Part shown: positions 57,136 to 64,000 of the stretch, in pieces
Layout: the number at the start of each line of letters is the position of its first letter
Numbering within the stretch: position 1 is the stretch's first letter
Source of the DNA: Lachnospiraceae bacterium 10-1
GTDB lineage: Bacteria > Bacillota > Clostridia > Lachnospirales > Lachnospiraceae
Assembly (NCBI GenBank): GCA_000403495.2
Contig: KE159799.1
Span: 514,937 to 578,936 of the forward strand
Direction of reading: 5' to 3'
Length of the DNA stretch: 64,000 bases
Made by a program: the position numbers and the translations under genes
Notes under the pieces: model-generated
Databases searched by the model: none
The model's input: only the letters and a program-made list of their open reading frames with translations
Told to the model about the DNA's origin: nothing

Positions 57136-57212
57136 TCATATATAAAAGGAATGTTCACGAATTTTTAAATGATTTTTTCAACCACTTATTATTTTATAAA
57201 AGAACTAAACAT

Positions 57213-58133
57213 CTATAATCTTTCGTATGCCTCTAATATCCCTGCTACATTTAGCTTAAAGTAATCCTGTAATGTTTCCCTGGTTCCTGATCTTCCAAAA
57301 CAGTCCTTAATTCCCACTCTCTGCATTCTGGCAGTTCCTTCCTGTGCTATGATTTCTGAAACCGCGCTTCCCAGACCTCCAATCACATTATGGTCTTCCG
57401 CAGTAATGATTTTTCCGGTTTTCCGTGCATATTTCTTTATCAGTTCTTCATCTATCGGTTTCACACATGCCAAATCAAGAACAGCAGTGCTTACCCCTTT
57501 TTCCTCCAGTACTGCCGCCGCTTTTAAAGCCTCCGGTACCAGATCCCCCACTGCAGCAATTGTCAAATCAGTTCCATCTTTCAGCACATTTCCTTTCCCT
57601 ATGGCAAATTCCGGCTTTTCCTGATAAACAGTTTCCGCTGCCAGACGTCCCATACGAATATAAACCGGTCCATCATGACAAATTGCCGCTTCCACCGCTG
57701 CATATACGCTTTTTTCATCACAAGGAACAATCACTGTCATATTGGGAATGGTGCGCATCAAAGAAATATCTTCAATACACTGATGGGATGCCCCGTCTTC
57801 ACCGATCAGTACGCCGCTGTGGGTTGCTCCTATAATCACATGCAGATTAGGATATGCAATGGAATTTCTGATCTGCTCATAAGCACGTCCGGCTGCAAAC
57901 ATTGCGAAAGTGCTTGCAAATACTGTTTTTCCACATGCAGCCATTCCTGCCGCTGTTGTCATCATATCCCCTTCCGAAATTCCCATGTTAAAAAACCGGT
58001 TGGGAAATTCTTTTTGAAATACCAAAGTTTGTGTTGCTTTTGCAAGATCTGCATCCAATACAAAAAAATCATACTTCTTTCCAAATTCTGCAAGAGACTT
58101 TCCATAAGCTTCCCTTGTTGATAAATTCCCCAT
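57213..58133 (-). CDS. transketolase, C-terminal (pyrimidine-binding and C) half
   Basis: 306 residues. Conserved S-T-R-E-A-Y-G-K, F-F-N-M-G-I-S-E-G-D-M (catalytic Glu contacting thiamine diphosphate), F-A-S-T-F-A-M-F, G-E-D-G-A-S-H-Q and the C-domain I-T-A-E-D-H-N-V-I-G-G-L-G-S. This is half of a split transketolase as in many anaerobes; partner gene lies 3 nt upstream. It moves two-carbon ketol units between sugar phosphates. Last gene of the operon. Confidence 0.93.
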   Translation of the reverse strand: MGNLSTREAYGKSLAEFGKKYDFFVLDADLAKATQTLVFQKEFPNRFFNMGISEGDMMTTAAGMAACGKTVFASTFAMFAAGRAYEQIRNSIAYPNLHVIIGATHSGVLIGEDGASHQCIEDISLMRTIPNMTVIVPCDEKSVYAAVEAAICHDGPVYIRMGRLAAETVYQEKPEFAIGKGNVLKDGTDLTIAAVGDLVPEALKAAAVLEEKGVSTAVLDLACVKPIDEELIKKYARKTGKIITAEDHNVIGGLGSAVSEIIAQEGTARMQRVGIKDCFGRSGTRETLQDYFKLNVAGILEAYERL

Positions 58134-58136
58134 ATC

Positions 58137-58973
58137 CTATAAACCTCCCTGCCTTTTCAAGTCCTCCATCGCTGTTTTAAACTGCTGCTCATCAGGAGCC
58201 GCACCATGCCATCCGGCCTGATTTTCCATAAAAGAAATTCCTTTTCCTTTCGTGGTTTTACATACTATCACTGTAGGACTTTCTTTTAATGCTTTTGCCT
58301 TCTCTACTGCCTGATCAATTGCTGCAATATCATGCCCGTTCACCTCAAGCACCTTCCATCCAAATGCCTGAAATTTATCAGAAACAGGCGCCACATTCAT
58401 AACATCTTCTACTTTGCCATCAATCTGCAGCCCATTGCAATCAACAAAAAGTGTAAGATTGTCCAATTTGTAATGAGCCGCAGTCATTGCCGCTTCCCAT
58501 ATCTGTCCTTCCTGAAGTTCCCCATCTCCGCAAATACAGTATACTCTGTAATCCTTTTTGTCTGCTTTTGCAGCCATTGCCATTCCATTAGCTGCCGAAA
58601 GCCCCTGGCCAAGGGAGCCGGTAGACATATCCACTCCCGGAATTTTGTCCCTGCTTGGATGTCCCTGAAGAAAACTGTCAATCCTCCGCAATTTTTTTAG
58701 TTCCTCCTTTTCAAAAAAACCACGAAGAGCAAGAGCCGCATAATAAGCCGGTGCTGCATGGCCTTTGGAAAGCACAAACCGATCCCTGTTTTCATCTTCC
58801 ATATGGGAAGGATCCACCTTCATCTGCTTAAAAAATAAAACCGCCAAAATATCACATATGGATAAGGAGCCTCCCGGATGGCCGCTTTGGGCACAATAAA
58901 CTGCCTCCACCACAAGCTGTCTTATTTGATTTGACATACTGTATAATTCTTTATCATTCAACTTTGTAAACAT
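58137..58973 (-). CDS. transketolase, N-terminal (diphosphate-binding) half
   Basis: 278 residues from ATG 58973 (AGGAGAAAAAAGG upstream). S-G-H-P-G-G-S-L-S, L-S-K-G-H-A-A-P-A-Y-Y, S-T-G-S-L-G-Q-G-L-S, and the ThDP motif G-D-G-E-L-Q-E-G-Q-I-W-E-A. With the downstream half it forms the active heterotetramer. In this operon it would link the pentulose-5-phosphate made by the epimerases to the non-oxidative pentose phosphate pathway. Confidence 0.93.
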   Translation of the reverse strand: MFTKLNDKELYSMSNQIRQLVVEAVYCAQSGHPGGSLSICDILAVLFFKQMKVDPSHMEDENRDRFVLSKGHAAPAYYAALALRGFFEKEELKKLRRIDSFLQGHPSRDKIPGVDMSTGSLGQGLSAANGMAMAAKADKKDYRVYCICGDGELQEGQIWEAAMTAAHYKLDNLTLFVDCNGLQIDGKVEDVMNVAPVSDKFQAFGWKVLEVNGHDIAAIDQAVEKAKALKESPTVIVCKTTKGKGISFMENQAGWHGAAPDEQQFKTAMEDLKRQGGL

Positions 58974-58990
58974 CCTTTTTTCTCCTATGT

Positions 58991-59833
58991 TCATTCCTGA
59001 CATACGCTCTTTTTCCGCCTCATCAATTTGAAAAATTCTGCGCCACACACTGCGCACTCATCCGGAAACACCTTATCTGCCAGTGCCTCCAGACAAAGAT
59101 ATCCTTCATATCCTGCCTTATTCAGCATATGGTAATAGGCTTCCATATCCAAATGCCCCATAGAAGGCGCCAGGCGGTTAGAATCCAGAAAATGAATATG
59201 TTTTGTAAAGGGCAGTGCATTTAACAGTTCACTGCCTATATCCACGTCCTCAATATTCATATGAAAAGTGTCCAGCATCAGATACATTGGAAGTCCGGTT
59301 CTTTTTAGAAAGTCCATTCCTTCCCTTACTGAATTAATTGTATTAATTTCATAACGATTGATAGGCTCAATAAGAAGTGCAACGCCCAAAGGCTGCGCAA
59401 GGTCTAAAAGCTCCCGGCAGGATGCCGAAAACCGTTCTTCAAAGGCTTCTAACGGTTCTCCTGGCAGTTTATTGCCCCGAACAAGTCCCAGCGATACCAT
59501 ACCATCTGTCTCTCCTGCAAGGTGTATGATTTCTCCGATTCTCTGTACCGCTTCCTTTCTGATTTCAGAATTTATATCTCCCAGAAATAACCCTTCCCCT
59601 GCCAGCGCCGCAGGCATAATTGCCCCAATTCCAAGCTGGTAGTGCCTAAGCAGCTGCAAGGTTTTTTGAGTTGTCTTATCAAATGGATCACGAACAAACA
59701 GATCCACCCCGTCATATCCCAATTCCTTAATCCGCTTAATATTTTTTTCTGTTCCCCCTGAAAACAACGCAGGCATTCCCTGGGGCCTTTCAAAAACCGA
59801 AAGTGATACTGATGTTTTCAACCTTACTCCCAT
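58991..59833 (-). CDS. TIM-barrel sugar-phosphate isomerase/epimerase
   Basis: 280 residues from ATG 59833 (a longer upstream frame has no ribosome site). Xylose-isomerase-like barrel: G-Y-D-G-V-D-L-F-V, A-E-T-D-G-M-V-S-L-G, L-I-E-P-I-N-R-Y-E and M-L-D-T-F-H-M-N, metal-binding Glu/Asp/His of L-xylulose-5-phosphate 3-epimerase (UlaE/SgbU) and hydroxypyruvate isomerase relatives, then H-F-L-D-S-N-R and C-L-E-A. Stands next to a UlaF-like epimerase, so 3-epimerisation is a reasonable guess. Confidence 0.82.
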   Translation of the reverse strand: MGVRLKTSVSLSVFERPQGMPALFSGGTEKNIKRIKELGYDGVDLFVRDPFDKTTQKTLQLLRHYQLGIGAIMPAALAGEGLFLGDINSEIRKEAVQRIGEIIHLAGETDGMVSLGLVRGNKLPGEPLEAFEERFSASCRELLDLAQPLGVALLIEPINRYEINTINSVREGMDFLKRTGLPMYLMLDTFHMNIEDVDIGSELLNALPFTKHIHFLDSNRLAPSMGHLDMEAYYHMLNKAGYEGYLCLEALADKVFPDECAVCGAEFFKLMRRKKSVCQE

Positions 59834-59879
59834 CTGCCCGCCTTTACGGGCACTCAAATTAAATTCCTCTGCACTTATT

Positions 59880-60581
59880 TTACTTGGACTGATAAAAATA
59901 AGAATCTGCTCCATGCTTTCTGTGGAAATGTTTATCCAGAACAAACTGCTCCAAAGATTTTGGCTGTACTGCAATCATTTCAGTCAGATATGCCATTTTA
60001 GCCAGTTCCTCTAAAATTACACTGTTTTCCACTGCTGCCTGCGCATCTGTCCCCCAGGTAAAAGGACCATGCCCTGCAGCAAGTACGCCAAATACCTGCA
60101 TAGGATCTATACCGCGCTCTGTAAATGTGTCAACAATCATATTACCTGTATTTTTTTCATAGTTTCCTTCCACATCACAAGACTGCAAATCTCTTGTGCA
60201 GGGAATATTCCCATAAAAATGATCTCCATGAGTGGTTCCATAAGCAGGAATATCTCTTCTTGCCTGTGCCCAAGCCGCCGCATAAGTGGAATGGGTATGT
60301 GCCACTGCTCCTATGCCGGAAAATCTTTGATACAGCGCCAGATGAATATCCAGATCCACAGAAGGAAGCAGCTTTCCTTCCACTAAATTTCCTTCCAGAT
60401 CCGTAACTGACATATCCTCCGGTGTAAGAAGTTCGTATGCAATTCCTCTGGGTTTTATCACTACAAGCTTATTTTCCCTGTCAATAACACTTACATTTCC
60501 CCATGTATAAATAACAAGATTTCTTTTTACAAGTTCTAAGTTTGCCTCAAATACTTTCTTTTTCATCTCTTTTAAGTCCAA
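59880..60581 (-). CDS. L-ribulose-5-phosphate 4-epimerase-like (AraD/UlaF)
   Basis: 233 residues, the AraD length. T-W-G-N-V-S, I-K-P-R-G-I-A-Y, L-P-S-V-D-L-D-I-H, zinc ligands A-H-T-H-S-T-Y-A-A-A-W-A-Q, Y-G-T-T-H-G-D-H-F-Y-G and L-A-A-G-H-G-P-F-T-W-G. These are epimerase features, including the second His in the H-G-P-F loop, and separate it from the FucA-like aldolase at 47,455. It converts L-ribulose-5-P to D-xylulose-5-P, the transketolase donor. Confidence 0.9.
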   Translation of the reverse strand: MDLKEMKKKVFEANLELVKRNLVIYTWGNVSVIDRENKLVVIKPRGIAYELLTPEDMSVTDLEGNLVEGKLLPSVDLDIHLALYQRFSGIGAVAHTHSTYAAAWAQARRDIPAYGTTHGDHFYGNIPCTRDLQSCDVEGNYEKNTGNMIVDTFTERGIDPMQVFGVLAAGHGPFTWGTDAQAAVENSVILEELAKMAYLTEMIAVQPKSLEQFVLDKHFHRKHGADSYFYQSK

Positions 60582-60651
60582 GATGTTTTCCTCCTAATGT
60601 CTCTTTCCCGCTTGCGGCAGGTTTTTTGACTTTCCGCTATTATACTGCTCT

Positions 60652-61689
60652 TTAGCGGGTATAAATTGCAGCTTCATTCTTCTGTCTGTTGGCAGACAGA
60701 ATCATATCTCCTGCCTTCGTATGGATAATTCGGGCATTACTTGAACCAGCACCTGTTTCAATCAGTTCGGTTTCATAAACCTGCTGTTCTTTATTATAAA
60801 ATACCCTGTATAAATCCATATCCTTTTTTCTTGCTCCTATGATAAAGGAAGGCTGTCCTTCAAAGGTATCTGCATAGACCGCATGATAAAAATCAAGCTC
60901 TTTTGCATGTTCATACAGCTTTACTGCCATCCCGTCAACTTTTTTGTACACAGAAAAATGATCGCCATGAAAAGGACTTAAAATACCATATTCAAGGCAC
61001 CCGTCTCCATCCAAATCGTATGCACACACATCACTGACCGGAAAATCAAAAACCTGCTCAATTTCCCACTCTGCACCGGATTCAAAGGGCGGAGTAATCT
61101 TAAACACTCCATTTTTCGCTGCAATCAAAACTTTTGTTTCGCCATTTTCATAAATCCGGTTAAACCCATGATTCATAACAAGCCCATCTTTTAGTACAAA
61201 AGGAGTAACATTTACATCACCATCCAAATCAAAAGGAAGTTCCGCTGCAAGCAGCTTACCGGGATTTGACCAATCCTCTGGTGATGTCTTGCCCGAATGA
61301 ATGGTACATGCAATCAAGTACCTTATATTTCCTAATGTAACCACATCAAATCTATGTAAATAAGGAATATCGCAAACCTTAACCCTCTCAAAGGTGTTGT
61401 CCCGGTACCGGATAAGATAAATAGCGCTGTTCTCTGACTGGATCATGGTAAAGAATCCTGTAGAGGCAAAAAAGTATCCTTCCTTGTCCTCTACAGTGCA
61501 AATCGTCATGGTTCCGCCAAGTCCGTCCTTTTCCTCCCATATAACTTTCTTTTCCTCATATTCTTTTCCTGAATAAATGCTGAGGCTTCCATCTCCCTCT
61601 CCTGCAAACATAAGCTGTGTTTCTTCTCCAATTTGAAGTGCATTTACACTATAGCATTTATCAATCTGATCAATTATCTTTTTTTTCAT
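60652..61689 (-). CDS. beta-propeller-like protein (FG-GAP/VCBS type)
   Basis: 345 residues without signal peptide. Repeated strand blades with Asp-rich loops: G-D-G-S-L-S-I-Y-S-G, D-L-D-G-D-V-N-V-T-P, Y-D-L-D-G-D-G-C-L-E-Y-G-I-L. The D-x-D-G-D-G loops look like calcium/metal sites of FG-GAP propellers. Cytosolic by sequence. It overlaps tctA by 4 nt and lies within a sugar-acid operon, so it may be a lactonase-like or regulatory protein; unclear. Confidence 0.6.
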   Translation of the reverse strand: MKKKIIDQIDKCYSVNALQIGEETQLMFAGEGDGSLSIYSGKEYEEKKVIWEEKDGLGGTMTICTVEDKEGYFFASTGFFTMIQSENSAIYLIRYRDNTFERVKVCDIPYLHRFDVVTLGNIRYLIACTIHSGKTSPEDWSNPGKLLAAELPFDLDGDVNVTPFVLKDGLVMNHGFNRIYENGETKVLIAAKNGVFKITPPFESGAEWEIEQVFDFPVSDVCAYDLDGDGCLEYGILSPFHGDHFSVYKKVDGMAVKLYEHAKELDFYHAVYADTFEGQPSFIIGARKKDMDLYRVFYNKEQQVYETELIETGAGSSNARIIHTKAGDMILSANRQKNEAAIYTR

Positions 61690-63200
61690 CCCTGCTCCCG
61701 TCTGCCTTCTTCAACAGGCACTTTCTTCTTCCGTACTAAATTTAAAACCGCCAGTATGGCAGGTATGCCAACCGCCAGGGCGAAAAACAATGTTCCAATG
61801 GAAATCTGCTTTAAACACCCTCCAAAAGAGTTGTAATACATGATGCTTCTTCTTAAATTTGTTTCTACACTTGTTCCCAGCACGCTGGCAAGAATAAAAG
61901 GAGAAAGGGGATAACCATTTTTATCCAAAACATATCCTATTACAATAAAAAAGAACAAGGAAAACAAATCAAACATACTGTTTCTTATACTGATTACGCC
62001 AATGGCACAAAATACTGCTATAATAGGAAATAACAAATACTTTGGCACCTTAATAATCTGTGCCATAAAACGTATCGTGGAAATCTGAAACAAATACATT
62101 ACAATATTGGCCACAAAGACAATAAAAATTATTGTTTTGAACAATTCCGGCTGCCCCATACTAAGCATAGGACCTGCAGTAATTCCCTGCATTGCAATCG
62201 CGCCCATAATAATGGCCGTAACCGTATCTCCCGGAACGCCAAGAGCCAGCATTGGCACAAGGGCCCCGCCTGATGTTGCATTGTTTGCACTTTCACAGGA
62301 AAAGATTCCCGGTTCATATCCTGTACCAAACTTTTCCGGATGTTTTGAAGTTCTCTTTGCCTGCTCATAAGAAATCAGGCTTGCGGCTCCTCCTCCCATT
62401 CCCGGAAGAATACCGATAACCGTTCCTATAATGCTTCCCTGAATCATTACAAGAAAATTCTCTTTTATCTCATGAAGCTTTGGTATAAAAAAGATACGTT
62501 TTTCAATTTTAGCCGGCGTTACTTTTTCATTTATTTTTCCTATGTTATGGATAATTTCCGGTAATGCAAATATTCCTATAATAATAACCACCAAATCAAA
62601 TCCATTTTCCAACATAGCATTGCCAAAGGTGTAGCGTATTGCCACACTGTCTACCGGACTCATGCCTACCATTTTTACCAAAAGTCCCACCAGCATTGCA
62701 ATAAATGCTTTTATTCTTTTTCCGCTCAACAGGCTGCACACAAGACTTAATGCCAGAACCGCTGTCCCGAAGTATTCCCAAGGGCCAAATCCAATGGCCA
62801 TCTTTGAAAGCACAGGAGCCAAAAGCAATAAGACAATCGCACTAAACAAACCGCCAAATACAGAGGCAAATGCACCATAAGAAAGGGCATCCGTGGCTCT
62901 TCCTTTTTGCGTCATGGGATATCCGTCAAATGTGGTTGCAACGGATGCTGCCGTGCCGGGAATCTTCAAAAGAATTGCCGAAACAAGTCCTCCGGAAATA
63001 CTTCCCATATAAATTCCCATAATTAGCGCCATTGAAGGAATTACATCAAGAGTAAATGTTATGGGAAGCACTAATGCTACCGCAATCGGCCCATTTAAGC
63101 CCGGTATGCAGCCAAATACATTCCCGATCACTACACCCACAACAATCAGCAAAATGCATTGTGGGTTGATTACGTTTGCTACAATATTTAAAAAATCCAT
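61686..63200 (-). CDS. TTT-family transporter large membrane subunit (TctA)
   Basis: 504 residues from ATG 63200 (GGAGGTAAA upstream). Conserved G-C-I-P-G-L-N-G-P-I-A, S-I-S-G-G-L-V-S-A-I-L-L-K-I-P-G-T-A-A-S and G-I-L-P-G-M-G-G-G-A-A-S, the two Gly/Pro-rich hairpins of TctA, with about 11-12 membrane segments. It forms the sodium-coupled channel fed by TctC. The substrate is a carboxylate, here probably a sugar acid. Confidence 0.93.
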   Translation of the reverse strand: MDFLNIVANVINPQCILLIVVGVVIGNVFGCIPGLNGPIAVALVLPITFTLDVIPSMALIMGIYMGSISGGLVSAILLKIPGTAASVATTFDGYPMTQKGRATDALSYGAFASVFGGLFSAIVLLLLAPVLSKMAIGFGPWEYFGTAVLALSLVCSLLSGKRIKAFIAMLVGLLVKMVGMSPVDSVAIRYTFGNAMLENGFDLVVIIIGIFALPEIIHNIGKINEKVTPAKIEKRIFFIPKLHEIKENFLVMIQGSIIGTVIGILPGMGGGAASLISYEQAKRTSKHPEKFGTGYEPGIFSCESANNATSGGALVPMLALGVPGDTVTAIIMGAIAMQGITAGPMLSMGQPELFKTIIFIVFVANIVMYLFQISTIRFMAQIIKVPKYLLFPIIAVFCAIGVISIRNSMFDLFSLFFFIVIGYVLDKNGYPLSPFILASVLGTSVETNLRRSIMYYNSFGGCLKQISIGTLFFALAVGIPAILAVLNLVRKKKVPVEEGRREQG

Positions 63201-63227
63201 TTTACCTCCATTCCAAAGCACTTGTTT

Positions 63228-63707
63228 TTAGAAGTTTATAATCCCGCCAGGCAGCAGTACATTCAGCTTATTTACAAAAATATAATAGAGCACCGCCACT
63301 GAAATTAGTATTACCGGATATAAGATCAGCCCTTTTTTAACTGTTATTCTCTCTCCATATTGCTTTTTGTATAAAAAAGTCACTGCAATAATCAAAAATA
63401 AACTACTGCTTATTACGAAGCCGAGAGGTTTCATCAAAACCGCATACCCCAGAAACATCAAAAGGAAAATAAGCCTGCTGCCCTGAAAAATTTCCAGAAA
63501 ATGAAATTTTTTACCCAGTTCCTCCTTGCTTTTGCTTACCATTATAATTCGAATGGCAATAAACAGAAGCAGAATTATAATTACAATTCTGGGAAATAAT
63601 GCAGGCCCGCCGGATGAATCTATCCGGCTGACCTGAAACCCAAATGACATTCCAAACATTCCGACTCCTGCTGCTGCAAGAATTATCAGAAAAAATATTT
63701 CTCCCAC
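63228..63707 (-). CDS. TTT-family transporter small membrane subunit (TctB)
   Basis: 159 residues with four hydrophobic segments (I-F-F-L-I-I-L-A-A-A-G-V-G-M-F, G-P-A-L-F-P-R-I-V-I-I-I-L-L, L-I-F-L-L-M-F-L-G-Y and Y-P-V-I-L-I-S-V-A-V-L-Y), the TctB layout including the G-P-x-x-F-P-R motif. Sits between TctC and TctA. Confidence 0.85.
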   Translation of the reverse strand: MGEIFFLIILAAAGVGMFGMSFGFQVSRIDSSGGPALFPRIVIIILLLFIAIRIIMVSKSKEELGKKFHFLEIFQGSRLIFLLMFLGYAVLMKPLGFVISSSLFLIIAVTFLYKKQYGERITVKKGLILYPVILISVAVLYYIFVNKLNVLLPGGIINF

Positions 63708-63726
63708 TTAGAAGGCCTCCCTCCTT

Positions 63727-64000
63727 TTACTGTACAATCATTTCTGCTGCTTTTACAAAAGCTGCATAAGTTTCTTCCAATATTGCTGTGTGTTCTTCTG
63801 GTGTTGTATAGCAGGCGCCATAGCTGATTGCCTCTAATGCTGCAATACATTCCTCATCTTCTGCCGCCTGTTTTAAAAGATTGTTGACATAAGCAATTGC
63901 TGCCGGATCTGTTCCTTTAGGCGCCCAAATACCAAAATTCTGCTTCAAATATCCATAACCATCATATCCAAGTTTGCCCAATGTAGGGATATCTTCATAT
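63727..64000 (-). CDS. TTT-family solute-binding protein (TctC), C-terminal part
   Basis: The last 90 codons of the gene; the start lies beyond the right edge. I-P-T-L-G-K-L-G-Y-D-G-Y and W-A-P-K-G-T-D-P-A-A-I match the C-terminal lobe of TctC (bug receptor) proteins, followed by a helical end. In this position it would capture the carboxylate substrate for TctA/TctB. First visible gene of the operon. Confidence 0.85.
   Translation of the reverse strand, partial: YEDIPTLGKLGYDGYGYLKQNFGIWAPKGTDPAAIAYVNNLLKQAAEDEECIAALEAISYGACYTTPEEHTAILEETYAAFVKAAEMIVQ

Overview
The window looks like a piece of a gut Clostridia chromosome, most likely Lachnospiraceae. The infC-rpmI-rplT order, a BMP-type nucleoside ABC transporter, DeoR/FadR regulators, A/T-rich intergenic DNA and Tn916-like integrative modules all fit; the family-level call is inference. 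It is dominated by layered mobile DNA.

(1) About 1-21,860: most of a prophage whose lytic genes run on the minus strand. Leftwards from the immunity region come small early genes, an HUH replication protein, DNA methyltransferases, nucleotide-handling genes, SSB, a RinA/ArpU-like late regulator, terminase, portal and minor head protein, and at the window edge a DUF2829/Tad2-type anti-defence gene. On the plus strand are the repressor, a TM2-MuF fusion protein and a large serine integrase. Unusual points are a likely small RNA opposite the Rep leader, a GTG-started ribbon-helix-helix gene with a textbook promoter-operator, and a SleB-like hydrolase broken by an amber codon.

(2) About 21,856-39,480: tail genes of a second phage. 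The serine-integrase prophage sits inside its tape-measure gene, so the two are nested. The tail operon ends in a receptor-binding protein gene with a shufflon-like switch. Four copies of a 21-bp site, all reading as L-N-N-N-L-G/D-G, flank one expressed and three silent 3-prime cassettes around a tyrosine recombinase gene. A consensus LexA box lies between the -35 and -10 of that recombinase promoter, so fibre shuffling is predicted to be SOS-induced.

(3) About 30,578-38,872: a small Tn916-like integrative mobilizable element (DUF961 protein, FtsK-like ATPase, HUH+helicase Rep, Xis, Int) inserted between two of the silent cassettes.

(4) 39,532-64,000: host chromosome. It holds a TatD nuclease, tRNA-Pro(AGG) and an eight-gene nucleoside operon: BMP lipoprotein, ABC ATPase, two permeases, cytidine deaminase, uridine-phosphorylase-like enzyme, MtnA-like isomerase and class II aldolase, with a divergent DeoR regulator. 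This operon could cut the ribose of nucleosides to dihydroxyacetone phosphate plus a two-carbon aldehyde without phosphopentomutase. Next come pepD, infC-rpmI-rplT with an AUU start and an L20-type leader, a three-gene DUF262/AAA-DUF3696/unknown cassette that may be anti-phage, and a FadR-regulated locus joining a TTT (TctABC) importer to a sugar-phosphate epimerase, a TIM-barrel isomerase and a split transketolase.
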